NCBI GenBank assembly: GCA_950295325.1
Contig: OX485807.1
Span: forward strand, 6,450,501 to 6,514,500
DNA length: 64,000 nt
Direction: 5' to 3'
DNA from: Polytrichum commune
Taxonomy: Eukaryota; Streptophyta; Polytrichopsida; Polytrichales; Polytrichaceae
The translations under genes and the position numbers were made by a program. The notes beneath the pieces were generated by a model. That model was not told the origin of the DNA. It made no database searches and saw only the letters and a list, made by a program, of their open reading frames with translations. How positions within the stretch are numbered: position 1 is the stretch's first letter; the number at the start of each line of letters is the position of its first letter. Below are positions 20,512 to 33,941 of the stretch, one piece after another.

Positions 20512-23500
20512 CAGTGACACATCATCAAAGATGTATGTGTCATTGTAAGATATAAACACTTTACCTATTTTAACATGATACACACAACGACAACTTGAAG
20601 TGTTATATAAGAGACTATATCTTAGAAAGTTGCAAATATGATACTCATTTTGTGGCTCATATCAAACCAAGTTAAGTTATTCTTCTTCTAAGAATATGAT
20701 GCCAAAGTCATGTTTGACCAAATTCGTTTGAGATGTGTGTTTATTGGCTAAAAGTAGGAGTTCTATACAATGGGGTCTCGAAGAGGGAAAATAATAATAT
20801 AGGACTCAAGAGACTTATTACTTTCTTGAATTTAAGTGCTAAGTTTCATAACAAAATAACACAATTGAAGCTCGAGTACTTCGAGGGCCATGTGGAAAAA
20901 TGTTGGTAGTAGATCTTTTAGGAACATTTGAAAAAAGTCGTGTGGAATCTCCTTGGATCTTCACCTTAGTCTTTGTCACCGAAAGAAATCACCTCTGAAA
21001 TTAACGAGTCAATAGCCCTTTGTCCATTCGCCATGCTCCGTAAACTTAATTCAATTTTGTCAATTCAAGGGAAATATAACTTATCGGCAACATGTCCAAT
21101 GACTTCAAAATTCGAGGCGAGCCACCCAGGGTTGTTTGCGCATTTAAGGGTTAAGAATGGGGTTACATTTTGGTAAAGATGATATGAAAGGGGAGTATAG
21201 ATCACACTAGAAGTGTGCAAGTGGGTAGATGGCTCACTACCACCGTTCCCATGGCTCATCAACCACTCTTCTCCCACTAAGAGTCTAGTTCATAACCAAT
21301 TAACTCATGAACAAAGTATGAGAATCATGGATGATGACTACTTTCACTTTGAAAATGAATAAGATATTCCTTTGGACTCCAAATTTTTTAAGGGACGTGA
21401 TTACAGCTTCATTTGGGATTTGCTAACCATCTCATACTAATCGCATGTTTTTATATCCTGGGAGAAAGTGGGCTAGTAGACAACAAGGTATATATACTTG
21501 ACGATTTTCAAAATATGAGTATGTGAAGTATGGCATATATATATATATATATATATAGCTGACTTTTCAAAACTTTTTGCAAAGCTTGAACTTCCTCTTT
21601 TCAGAGGCCAAATCCTTCAAAATCTTCCTTATTGCCATACAAGGGTGGGTGGTGGGAACTTTGACATAACTCTTTCTACCACTTATGCATTTCCTTACTG
21701 ATTTACACAATATCATTTTTGCATGATGAAGTTGTTTGTCCTCAAGTCTAACACAATATGTTGTATAGTATAGACTTGTTGTACCACAACTTATTTTGCT
21801 TTGCAAGAGTATATGCCATACTTAGGGTTTCTATCATCTAATTGTATCCTATACCAAACCATTGTTCTTGACTACCCCATACCTTGCAAGTTTAACCTAC
21901 TATCCTCATGCTTTTACCCTAGGGTATGTATACCTCATCTACTCTATATATGCAGTGCTTACAAGGGAAACATTCCTAGTAACATCAACCACAAGATATG
22001 CATAAAATGTCATAATCCCAATACACCATCGTATTGTAAGTGTGAAGGGCCTGCCTCACCTGTGCCCATGCAACCAACCAACAAACATTTGAGGATTAGT
22101 TACATACACAAGGTAAATAACAGCAGGACCCAGTTGTTATCCATGTCACACACCTTTATGTTTCATCAAATGCATAGCAGTTTTTCAAAATGTAACACTC
22201 ATTGCAAAATGACAAATGGGTGTTCAAACCTGTTCCTTAGCCATGATTGAGTCACCCCAAGTAGAATACTCCTCTTGGTGATTAGCCCAAGTTTCCTTCA
22301 CCTTCCTCACGTATCTACCCCTTTGGTGAGTACTCCAAGAGTTACCTCACCTTGCGTTTGTATGAATGGTAGAAGAGAGGCTCATTTTAGGGTTAAGGGT
22401 TTATATTGGAGTTCTTACCTGCGGTAAGTTCTTCTAAACCCTATTTTAATCATGAGTTAAAGATGTGAGTTACATCAGTAACTGTGGTTACATTACCCTA
22501 TTCCTCCATAACCTTATTACCTTTTTAGTATGGTAAGCATGATCACTTTCCATACATGTATATTAAGGATATCATGTGCTTATAGTCGTCTTTTTGTAAA
22601 GATGACTTTTGCTAAGTGAATATTTTGAAGGTTCATATTTATAAAACTTAAAATCATGGTATTGAACAATAACAAGAGAGAGAGAGAGATTTTATTTTGA
22701 GTGAATGTACTTTAGGAATTTTTTTGGCCGAATGTCATAGATGATGTTGGGGTGTTTTTCCATCTCGCCCAATACAAAGCTCCTTCCCTACTTTTATTTA
22801 TAAATTCCTACAAATGATGACAAGGCCATAAAGATAGCCGCTACTAGAGGTGTGTGGAAAGGAATGACTTTGCCTTGTGACCCATGATTCGTCAACAAAT
22901 GTGCTTTCTCTAGAAGCTACATATGATTACCACTTTCAACACAACAAACAATATCTTTCACACAAAAGGAAGAGTATCAAAAGAAGAAACAGAAGAAGAA
23001 TCCATCCTTGTGTTATTGCCCCACCCATTCAATGGGGAACAAGACGGGCCTTCAATGAAGTATAGCATGGAAGGGAATGTCTATGTTCAACCTTCTTTAC
23101 GAGAAGTATTATTCTTTCCCCAATCATTCCTCTTATGACATGTTCTTGAATACACAAGTACATCGAAGATTTCGCGACACCATAGGTTGATAGTCGGCCC
23201 AACTAAAAGTAATCTTTAATATAGACATTGGCATTCTCCAAAATTCTTTCTGTGTTTTGACATATCTCAATTTAAGGTAGAAAACAGAAAATGGTGACAG
23301 TGAAATTAAGCTTATTTGACCAGAAAGAGTGCCTTGAAGTTTGTGCAGTATTTTTTAGAAATGGAGTACTGTTCTCCCTCTTTACTATGGCACATTTGGG
23401 AAACACGCAAAAAGTCGTGTTGTCGAGGTGTCGTCTTCTCGTTAATATGACAAATGGCGTAAAGTTGTCGTATTATTAAGGGAATACAAAAACATAAAGT

Positions 23501-26500
23501 AATATGAGCTTAAAATATATATATACAACAAGTTTAATGACAAGTTTAATCCGCATATTTGTTTGTAATTGATTGCAAGATAGTAAGTACAAAAACCATT
23601 TGATGATATTGTAAGTCAAGGTCCTCCTTAAGACATATAGGTTAACATTAACATTGCAATACTATGTAGAACTTGAAAATTGACGTCCTCAAAACTGTTT
23701 TTGGAGCTTGATTGATCACAAAATATAAACATATTCTTACTTTTGTCCAACTATAGTAGAGGCACCTATTCCCAATCAAGGAACCCATCAACAATCTATA
23801 GGGTACCATAATTTCGTTCGAGCTGGGACTAAATTTTGATCAGGTTGAGTTCAAATTTCAATCGGGCCAAACCCAATAGTGTCATGACACATGTCCTAGT
23901 TTTGAGTGCTAAAGTGAGGAGGATTGAGCGGCTAAAACGAGTGGTTATGGCAAACTCTACACAATGATAATATGTTTGGGCCAACTTTTGGCTTCAAAAA
24001 TTCACAATAATGTCAATTTATGGAATAATATTACCGAAAATTTTACAATCCACCTGATTTCTATCTTCTTACATGGGATACATTTACACCACCTTATACT
24101 TCTCCAAATATGGCGTAAATCTTTTAAGTGATCGGCTATGGATACCTCTACTCTTTATGCAAAAAAACGTCAATGATTTTTATTACAACTAACATGTGAT
24201 ATCTATTCACCAATCCTTACACAATGAAAAGAAGTTAGATTAACATAGTTATTGTTGACATCCAACAAGTGCTTGCACCCTGTTTGAAATCCATATTGTA
24301 TAAGTATAAGACATAATTGCTCTAAACCCTAAACCCTATAAGTATAAGACATAATCATTTACAAACTTGCTTTGAAGGGAGAAAAGGTTTTTTTTTCTTG
24401 ATATTGGCTCTCAATCCCAATTAGGTCACTTCGACAAAGATGTGAAACATTGCCACCCAATGATTTTGTCCTTGCATGTAAGCTCTTTATGTGCTCCAAT
24501 CATGCGGAGAGATGGGCTCAAAGTTCTATTCGTAGAATATCCAAAATTGTTAGGGGAGCATGGTGGTGAATCTTAAAATTGTGTCCAGTCTCAAAATCAA
24601 TGTGTATTTATTGTGCAAGATTTCAAAGTGTTGATTCTAGCACCATCTATCTCGCCTAAATTTCACATTCTAGTTCAAGTAGAACGTATAAAGTATGTGA
24701 TCCTATTGTGGACACTTTCAGCTTCACAAGCATTTTTGATTGTTGGATCGGATTGGGTATTAACTCGTCCGGTTTTGTTAACTTATTACAAGGCATGCAA
24801 ATTATGTAAATGAGATGTCTTTGAACATAGTTTTGCGTGTAGGGGGGCACTTCATCCTTGATCGAAGCCACAAACCCTAATGTAACCCGTGGTAGGTCAC
24901 AGAGCATGGCTAAGGGACGAAGGCTACTGCAACCTATCGGAGGTGGTCCTTTTTTGGTAACAAAAACATGATGGTTTGAAGGTCCCCAAGAAACTTGGGG
25001 TTTGTATATCCTAGTGTGGTGCCCATGGGTGTGTTTAGCTGGTGTTGTGGGTGGTCAGAGTTGTGGTGTAGGTGAGTGCGATGTAGGTGAATTATTAGGG
25101 TGTTGTCATTGTGGGGTTGTGTTGGATGGTTGATGGGTGCTTTAGTGGGTGTTATGGGTGCTATTGTTGTACATGGTGGTCCATATTCAAAGCATGTGAG
25201 GCCCTTAGACAAGTTAGTGACTAAAGAAATATTACTATTACTTGATTGAGACTATTGATAGAACTTGCCAATTAGCAAATTATCATTTCAAGTTTTAGAG
25301 TTGTACTTGCGATGCAAAAGTTATAGGCGGTCAAAGTGCAGTTTTTCATGTTCTTTGAGCCCATCACATAGAGCTTCTCAACCATGTTAACTAGTGAATC
25401 AAGAATGGTATTCTATAGAGCGTATACTCTAATATAGTAATCTAAATAAGATATGTGCATTTCTAGTGTCCATTATTGTTTCCAAGCCTTGCCATATACC
25501 ACTCGAATGTAGGTGTCCGACTAAGAATAGTGACTACATAAAGCCTACATACTTTACATCATGGTACTTGCATTTCATACTTACCAAATGGAGGAAGTTT
25601 CCTCCAAATGTCCATGTCTAATGTGATGCAATGCAATGTACGTGGACCTTTTGTGGTCACTCTTTTTCCATCAAATACCTCTACATGTTCACCGCTACGT
25701 ATTCACCTTCACCTATGGGGATAGTGGACTCCCCATAAATATTTATAGAAAAAGAATGACTAAAGAGGTGCTACATCATTTGAAAGATGACTACAATACA
25801 TACAAGCTAACAAATCCAAATTTATCCAACCTTCACACCCTCTCCTCTCCTCCTAGAATCTCCACTATTAGAACAATGGTCATGTATCACTTGGTGTTTC
25901 ACTTCAAAATGCAATGAAAAAGGCCATGTTCCACTTGACCTTTTCCTAGATAATTTCTCACAATGGAGATGGAATTTGAAGTGGTTAAGCTATGTGTGCA
26001 ATGACCATTTGAAAATGGTCAAATGGGGTGTGAATTTGACCATGTGGAATTGAAGGGCCTTGTGGAGTGGAAATTGTTTGAAAAAATGCACATTATTTTC
26101 AAATGTCATTTCCCACATGAATCGTGTTTTTGGGATTATTTCGCTTCATTGTCCCTCCTATTTTCATTCTCTAAAAAAGAAATATCATGTGTACCATGTT
26201 CTTTTTATGTAATGTATTGTACATGGGGGTTACTCAAATCCACAAGGGATGCACTCAATGGTAGAGAACCAAAATGACATGAGCGGGTACATGTCAAAGG
26301 AAAGATTTGCAAGTAATGAGATGATATCCAAAAAGAACTACCCTACAAATGATCATGATAAATGTAAATAAGGGTAGTACAATAATTTTCCACTCACGTG
26401 CATTTTGAATCTCTACATTGAGTGCACCCTTGACGTATAGATGTCAACTTTGATCCTATTACCTTGGGAATGGAAATCTTCATGGTGTGTGATTGCTAAC

Positions 26501-26880
26501 CAAATGAGACAAGTCCCGAGCCAAACCATTGGGAAACAAAAAGTGTGAAGTTGGGAATGCTCACATTATGGCCACATGCTTACATGTGAAGTCAATCAAT
26601 ATATGTAAAGGATTGTGTGTATGTGCCATTGGTGTGTGTTGCACTAAAGTCGCTTGGCATGGTGAGATATTTTGTGTTCAAAATCGGAGGCATTATGATG
26701 TCAATCGATGTATAATCTTGTTCATATGTTATGTGGCATCCCTATTGTCCTCATTGACAATGCCACTTGTCATGATCATACGTCCATTGATATTTGAAGC
26801 ATGTCATCCAACACGTCACGCCACTTGTGATTTTGTTGATATGACACCATTTTTACATGCCCCACGCCAATCCCAAATCA
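20512..26880. other. Gene-free AT-rich tract
   Basis: No frame here is convincing; open frames are short and compositionally biased. Simple repeats include a (TA)n run at about 21536-21558 and a (GA)n run near 22674-22690. Two telomere-like CCCTAAA units at about 24324-24338 lie between direct copies of 'TATAAGTATAAGACATAAT'. Parts near 21.4 kb and 26.5 kb resemble dispersed degenerate repeats elsewhere in the window. I found no element boundaries. Confidence 0.5.
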
Positions 26881-26884
26881 TTTG

Positions 26885-27415
26885 AAAATTGACGTGGAAA
26901 ATAATCATGTGGGCCATGCCAATTTAAGAATTGTTCATAATTAGTGTGGATCGAACGTGATAATGTCACGTGAGTAGAACATGATGTGGCGTGGTGTGTT
27001 AGAATGATGCTTTTGACTATCAATGCATATCATTCGATATTTAATGACGTGGTCCGCAATTAGTCTTAACGTGAATGAAGTGGAAAATAATCATGTGGGC
27101 CATGCCAATTTTAGAGTTGCTTAGAATTAGTGTAGATTGAACGTGATAATGACATGTGAGTAGAACAACATGTGGCGTGGTGTGTTAGAATGATGCTTTT
27201 GACTATCAATGCATATCATTTGGGAATTGACGTGGTCCGCAATTAGTCTTGACATGTGAATGACATAGAAAATAATCATGTGGGCCATGCCAATTTTAGG
27301 GTTGCTTAGAATTAGTGTGGGTTAAATGTGATATGTCACGTGGGTAGAACAACATGTGGCGTGGTGTGTTAGAATGATGCTTTTGACTATCAATGCATAT
27401 CATAATGAAGGCGTG
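26885..27415. repeat. Tandem repeat, about 186 bp x 3
   Basis: 'ATAATCATGTGGGCCATGCC' recurs at 26901, 27087 and 27272, giving periods of 186 and 185. Each unit also carries 'GGCGTGGTGTGTTAGAATGA' followed by 'TGCTTTTGACTATCAATGCA'. Copies 1-3 are closely similar. No open frame persists through the units. Confidence 0.9.
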
Positions 27416-28998
27416 GTCATGAGAAATGGCATGGTGTGATGCATAGTACCGATGGCTCACACGGAGACACCAATTGATATATAGACGTGATGCTTTACAT
27501 TGAGTTCATAAGTCATACAATTTTGACCGCCCGGAAATGTGACGTGGTATGCAATGATTGATGCTTGTTGGGCTTGGATCATTGTGAACCACATAAAACC
27601 TCCAAAACTTTAGTTCTTTCAATAAATATGGTCCTCGGGAATGGATATAATTGGTATGTTTGAAGCATGAGAATGAGAATCGCCTTCGTAATAGGCTCAA
27701 TAGGGTTCAAAAGGAGGCTCAAGGATGAAGATGTCAACAACACTCTCCTCTTTGGGAGGGGTAAAAGTTAGGTGTTGCCCCCATGATCGGTTACTAAACG
27801 GAATCATGCATGGGCACCTCACTAGCGGAATATTAAAAATAAGGTGAGACCTAACATCTAGGGTACTCTTTATTTATGTAGACGATTTTTTTGAAAAATA
27901 ATTGATGTAATATAACATCAATTCTATTAATATATTGCATTATAAATATGATACAGCACCCTATAATGTCATGTATTATTATATTGTGGAACTATGTATA
28001 TGGTATTGTGTTTAGGATGGTACAAAACTTGTAGAGGGTCACAAGGTTTTCCCACTCACAACCTCATACCTTGAGCATTTCATAGTGTCCTTGTAGTGCC
28101 CAATCGTGTTATTGTAGTGTTTTTGTATTGTTTAGTAGTGTTCTTGTTCATCATGTTGTATCCATGTCATTGTTTGGTGTCTCAATCCCTTATCATTATT
28201 ATATTCAACCCTTTATTGACCACCTTAATGATATAAGGCAATCAATGCCTTATGTAAATAAGCTACCTTATATTACTAAGCATGTTGATGAAGAGTGCCT
28301 TAAAACACTACACATATGATGATTCTAAACAATATTGGATAAATAACCTCCCAACAATATATATATATATAGTTATAGTTATAGTTATTTTTATTTTTGA
28401 CACACATGTATACATAAACTACGAGATAGTGAGGTACCCGTGAATTCATGTTGCAACATTATTAAGTGTCATGTTAGTAATTTCCAGATGTATCCCTCCT
28501 CCTTCCACCCCATCACCCGATTTCATTCTCTTTTGACAAATGAACGACTTGTTGATTCTCTTTCAAAGCAATGATAAAAAAAAGCCATGATGAAATGTAA
28601 TATCGAACAAGGTTTGAAGACTTAACAAGCTTGAAAGATACTTTATTATTATTATTATAAACACTAAATGCGCATTTAAAAAAAATGAAATTATGTGCTT
28701 TCACTATGAGCTTTGTACTTTGCTTACGATACTTACTGGGCTAAAGCAATTGTTGATATCAAACTATACATGCACTTTTTGTCATCTTTTGAAAATTTTA
28801 GTAGAAATATAAAGTTTATGAAATACATGGTACCATTCAAAACAAAAAAACCAACCTTGTGTTTAATAAAATCAACCTCCACATAAAGAGACGGGCATTG
28901 GAGATCACATAATTGAATGTTCCCAAGAATTCCCTTCACAAGAACCCCCACCCCATGATAATTTTCTTCTTCTCACATGTGGGTCCATTATTCTACTC
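27416..28998. other. Gene-free AT-rich tract
   Basis: Only short frames are present. There is an AT microsatellite and 'ATAGTT' repeats around 28357-28390 and an ATT run near 28645. No element ends are recognised. Confidence 0.45.
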
Positions 28999-29001
28999 TA
29001 A

Positions 29002-29590
29002 GGGTCGCTGCACACTATGGCCGAAGGTCAAGAGGTCGTTGATTTCCACCAATCAGATTGCAAGAAACTAAGAATTCGGCCTCTCGACCTTTCACACTGG
29101 AAGCCAAAGTCCAAAGGTTGTCGCTCTCCAAAATGCCTACATGGCAGTACTTTTTGACCAATGTAATGGACTCTCGAAGGAAGTTTGGGTCACACACGGG
29201 TGGAAACCCAAACTATGGTCGAGAGGCCGTCAATTTTTTTCATTTAAAAATATATATATTAAAAAAATTGACAAGATCTTGGCCGTTAGATTGGAGGGGT
29301 TGTTGTGGGCAAGGAATACAGTGGGATGCTTCTTCCTTTGGACTTTGGGCTTGGCTTTTGACGGCTTCACACTATGGCCGTCCAAGTCGAGAGGCCGTGG
29401 GAGTTCATGACCAAAGGTTTGGACTTTGGACTTTGGGCTTTGGAGGCTTCATACTATGCCCAGCTGAAGGCTCCAATTCCTATATTTCATTGGCTGGCTA
29501 TTTTCAACCCATTTCTTTGGACTCTCAACAAAGTTTGACCATTCAATCCCATGGCCTCTCGACTTGGACGGCCATAGTGTGAAGCGGCCC
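29002..29590. mobile_element. PIF/Harbinger-like MITE (family A2), 589 bp
   Basis: Ends are GGGTCGCTGCACACTATGGCC and its inverse GGGCCGCTTCACACTATGGCC, flanked by TAA (28999-29001 and 29591-29593). An additional copy of the terminal sequence ('CTTCACACTATGGCCGTCC') sits internally near 29367, inverted relative to the right end. The inside is therefore compound, built of repeated terminal-type segments. No transposase frame is present. Confidence 0.85.
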
Positions 29591-29593
29591 TAA

Positions 29594-30867
29594 GTGTGCC
29601 CCTTGAGGCATGTACTTGCATCCGAGGGCACATAGGGTGTGTTTTGTACCCCAATCAATAGTGTAAAAAACCAATTATTAGTATGCACTTGAAAGTGAGC
29701 TAGATAGGGCCATTTTTGACACTACAACCTAAAATGGGAATATGTACTTTAAACACGTGTTTTTTGGCATTAAGAGGCTCAAATAAGGAAACTTTTCAAA
29801 AACAACCTGCGCTTTAGTTGTAGTGACTTGTGATAATTTTGCATGCATAAGCCAATGGACGAATTGAGTTAGTGCATTGGAAAGTTTACCATCATTCAAT
29901 TTGGCTTTGATTAAAGGACCTGCAAAATGTAGTTCTTTGAAGGGAGCAGGGAAAAAGAGAAAAGAAAATACCGACTGGTTGGTGTAAATGAGGGATGCTT
30001 CATCCTTGATTATTGTCATCTAGTTCTTGAATGTATTTGTTTCTATCTAAGCACTTAGTAATGTCTTAAATGAATCAAGATTCCTTGCAAAAATTTCACA
30101 TGATTCACCACATATCACTCTTAAGGAGAGAGATGACGGTAACCAAATGTTGTGGATGAGGAGCACTTCACCCTCGATCACCACTATTAACTTTTATATA
30201 TACAATAATACATACTTCTCTTGCAAACCTCCATAATATCAATTCTTTGACTTCCATTATTAATAAGAGAGCGACACTTTCTTAGTTGTGGCCTCCATTG
30301 CCAAAGACTTATTAGGAGAAGAAAAGAAGAGATGACTCCAATAATGCCGCTGACGTGAATTACGGTGTTACTTCATATTCAAGTTGGTCTAACTCTACTT
30401 GTAGTTTTAAAACTTGCATCATGGGGATGAGAGGGCCATCAATGACTACTGCCTTCTTTCAAAGGTGAACACCTTGAAACATGTCATAGGCAAGCTAACC
30501 CACACCTATCTCTAGCAAAGGGCAAGCCCCTTGATTCTTGCATAGTTAGTTGAAATATTCAGTTCACCCAAAAACCACAACTACGATTGGGTAGACCATA
30601 ATGATACGGTGCCCTTAATAATCTTACGTGGTGAAAATAATCCTCACTCAACACTCTTCATGCCTTAGACAACTTAGCCTTGGAGTTCCTATGGGATATG
30701 GGTTTAAGTCACTCTTCAAATAAGGTTTATGATTTAGAAGACATTATGTGGGCTTTTGTCAAGAACACGTCAAAGAGCATACTTAACTTGCACTTTCAAG
30801 GACATTTGTCGAAACATCACCTAACCATGTCACAAGGATGGCATGCTCCACTTATGGGTCTCGTGCA
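29594..30867. other. Gene-free tract
   Basis: No supported gene or element. The open frames at 29729-30019 (minus) and 30680-30910 (plus) have no recognisable domain and no splice context. Confidence 0.4.
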
Positions 30868-31081
30868 TAGCATCTTAAGGCCAAGTCGAGAAGTGTTTGA
30901 AAGCCCATAATAAGAAAACATGCTACCTAAAATGACAAGACTATTTTTAATAAGGTCACAAGTCATTCAATTTATAGCATCTTAAGGCCAAGTCGAGAAG
31001 TGTTTGAAAGCCCATAATAAGAAAACGGGCTATCTAAAATGACAAGACTATTTTTAATAAGGTCACAAGTCATTCAATTTA
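30868..31081. repeat. Tandem duplication, 107 bp x 2
   Basis: 'TAGCATCTTAAGGCCAAGTC' begins at 30868 and again at 30975. The two units differ at only a few positions, mainly 'ACATGCTACC' versus 'ACGGGCTATC', so the duplication looks recent. Confidence 0.92.
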
Positions 31082-31205
31082 ATTTGGTGACATTTAGGCA
31101 AAAGAAATTAAGCACAAATAATTTTTCTTAGAAACATGTCTCAAAGACACATGTCATGAGGTGTTGTTTAACAAGTTCACTCCCCCCCCCCCTCTTTTGT
31201 ATATA

Positions 31206-31338
31206 GAGATAGAAGAGAGAAGAAACTTCGATCCCCAGGGGGACCGACGTGAATGAAGTGTCTGTTCGTTCCACCCCTAAACCTATGTCCACGGGACATA
31301 GGAGTAGAAGTGAGGAACTACTTCCCTTCTTCGAGAGT
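31206..31338 (-). mobile_element. Short retroposon copy S1 (family S), about 133 bp
   Basis: It aligns over its full length with the copy at 54140-54272: 'GACGTGAATGAAGTGTCTGT' here against 'GGCGTGAATAAAGTGTCCGT' there. Read on the minus strand, it ends in a hairpin (CGGTCCCC..GGGGATCG) and then a degraded TATC/TCTC tail. Its target duplication is no longer clear, so the limits are approximate. Confidence 0.6.
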
Positions 31339-32030
31339 AGACACTATAGTCACAAGTAACCAATAACAAATAAGAGCCAGTAACCAATATTGGTTAATGA
31401 CACAAAGGGAGACTATACCCAAGGGATGGTTTAATATAGGGTTTGTTTTGTTTAGTTTGATCTAGGGAGTTTAGGGGGGTCTTGTATTTGAGGTAGAGGT
31501 TGGTGATGTATATAGAGATACATATAGATGGATGGATGGATAGATAGATAATTTGTGTGTCTCCTTGGTTGTCCTCTGTATTCTTACCACATCTTAGGTT
31601 GCCTACACGAATAACTTGCATTCACAAACAAGTTGCCTCTTTACATATGCAAATTTTCTTGGGGCAAAATGAAATCACAAAATAGTTCAACTTGTGTTTG
31701 TTCATCTATATAGAAACCCCAATTTCTTTAAAACAAATCATTGCATTTTGTTATTGTGGTAACAAACGTTCAAAATGACGTGGACTGTCACTGAATCATG
31801 GTGGAACAACCCAACTGCACATTTCAATGTAAAATGATGCTTTTGATATGATTGAACACATGAATTAATCTCATTGCAACACATATCCTTTCGATACCCA
31901 TCGTTAACTACAAAGCTTGTCATGTACCGCTCAAATATTGGTGTCCATGTAGGGAAAGTGACCACATAAGCCCCAACATATGCATACTACCTCACATTAA
32001 CATGATACTAAGATACACACGCAGGGTTGA
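31339..32030. other. Gene-free tract
   Basis: Contains a GGAT/GATA microsatellite at about 31528-31552. No gene or bounded element is seen. Confidence 0.4.
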
Positions 32031-32420
32031 TGCGAGGTCGCAAACATCAAAGTCCTCTTTCTTTCTTTCCTTCCTACCCCCACCAAACAGAACAAAGAAG
32101 AGTAGTACTATCCGAGCCCCAAAACACGTGAACTAACATATCCAGCTAAAAAAATTGCAAGCATGCCACCAGTTCCAGATGTATCACTGGTGACAGAGTT
32201 GCCAAGGCTTTAGTTCAGTCGCACATGACACGTGCTGTAACTTAGAAGCCTCCCCGACACCAAAGTCATCTCTCTCTCTCTTTCTTTCTTCACTACAAAG
32301 AAGAACGTGAGGAGAGCAAGGTGTGAACATTGGAGCCCCAAAACACATGATGAACTGACATGTGGGACTGGGAAGTTGGCAAATGCGCCATCAATTGCAG
32401 ATCTAGGAAAGGTGGAATCA
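32030..32420. repeat. Diverged tandem duplication, about 219 bp apart
   Basis: 'GAGCCCCAAAACAC' occurs near 32114 and again near 32333. Each is preceded by an 'AAAGTC..CTTTCTTTCTT' tract and a 'CAAAGAAGA' box. The copies are clearly related but diverged. Confidence 0.55.
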
Positions 32421-32668
32421 TAAGTCGTGGGCAGTGAGTGACACTAAGCAGCAGCACAAGAAAATGGTGCCAAGCAGGCCTCCACAGAAAGCCCATCCCC
32501 TGTGCCCATTATGAGCTGAGCTGGGCTGGGCTGGGCCTAAGTTAGGAGATGAGGACGGACAGCCACCCACCTGACTCGTGTTTGGACTTCCTTCCCAAGC
32601 CCCCCAAGTCCACCACCCATTGCAGTGGCCATGGAGATTTTTAGGGCACAATCGGCCAGCATCGCAGT

Positions 32669-33392
32669 GTTTCCAACTCCTGCCTGTTCCATGGTTGTGA
32701 TCTTCCGATTCTTCTTCAACATGTCGAGGTGGTTTGTTCCACGATTTCGTCTATAATGTGTGATATAGTTCAAAGTGTCACGGTCTCCTGGTTTGGTGTT
32801 TAGGCCTACCCTCCAAGAGGTGGTTTTTGAAAAGAGTCCAAGTCAACATGAAACAATGTTTCCAACTCCAACCGGTTTCATTGTTGCGACCTTCCGATTT
32901 TACTTCAATATGTCGAGGTTTGTTCCACGGTTTCATTTTTAATATGTGATATAGTAGAATAAATCAACGGTTGTGAGCATTCGAAGTGTCTTGGTCTCCC
33001 GGCTTGGTGTTAGGCCTACCTCCAAGAGGTGGTTTTTGAAAAGAGTCCAAGTGAGCATGAAACATGATCCATGAAACCATGAAACAATATTTCCAACTCC
33101 AATTGGTTACATTGTTGTGATCTTCCGATTTTTCTTCAATATGTTGAGGTTTGTTCCACAATTTCGGGTGTAATATGTGATATAGTAGAATAAATCAACG
33201 GTTGTGAGCGTTCGGAGTGTCACGGTCTCTTGGTTCGGTGTTTAGGCCTACCTCCAAGAGGTTATTTTTGAGAATAGTCCAAGTGACCATGAAACATGAT
33301 CCATGAAACCATGTTTCCAACTCCAACCGGTTACATTGTTGTGATCTTCCGATTTTTCTTCAGTATGTCGAGGTTTATTCCACAGTTCTGTC
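32669..33392. repeat. Degenerate tandem array, about 190-230 bp units
   Basis: 'TCCGATT.T.CTTCA.TATGTC' recurs near 32704, 32894, 33124 and 33348. Units also carry 'AGGCCTACCTCCAAGAGG' and 'GTCCAAGTGACCATGAAACA'. Part of each unit matches the inside of the MITEs at 33396-33897 and 53941-54583, so the array is built partly from MITE-internal sequence. The first unit lacks the segment around 'ATAAATCAACGGTTGTGAGC'. Confidence 0.8.
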
Positions 33393-33395
33393 TAA

Positions 33396-33897
33396 GGGCC
33401 ACTTCACACATGAGCCAAAAGCCGTGACTGTGAAATTGTGAGAGCCCAAAAGAAAGTGTCCAAAGGTTGTCCCAACACACCTCCAAAATTGTGTAGTGTG
33501 GTCACAAACCCTGAAGTGTAGGGTGAAGCCATATGTGACCGGGCCCTCAATCAAATGCTATTTCAATGGATTTATGTTCATGTGGGTCCTCACACATGAT
33601 AGAATAGAATAAATCAACAGTTGTGAGCGTTTGGAGTGTCATGGTCTCCCGGTTTTGTCTTAGGCCTACCTCCAAGAGATGGTTTTTGAAAATAATCCAA
33701 GTGACCATGAAACATGATCCATTGGATGCCATGTAGGAATCCATGTAGACTTTACATCATTCTTGCATTCACATACTCCGTTGGTCCTTCGAGCGTAGTG
33801 TGAAGTTGCGAACTTGGACCAGCTCCGCCTTTTCCACCAATGAGAGTGCTTGACGTGTAATGGTCACGGGCTCTCAGTCTCGTGTGTGAAGTGGCCC
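33396..33897. mobile_element. PIF/Harbinger-like MITE (family B), 502 bp
   Basis: Ends are GGGCCACTTCACACATGAGCC and its inverse GGGCCACTTCACACACGAGAC, flanked by TAA (33393-33395 and 33898-33900). It abuts the tandem array on its left. It is the uninterrupted counterpart of the copy at 53941-54583. It has no coding capacity. Confidence 0.88.
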
Positions 33898-33941
33898 TAA
33901 AGTGAACCAGTTAGTTCTCAAACTCAACCGGTTCATCTGTA

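Noticed and set aside
24322-24340. Interstitial telomere array
   Set aside because: Only two units are present; too short to call, so listed only as a possible repair scar.
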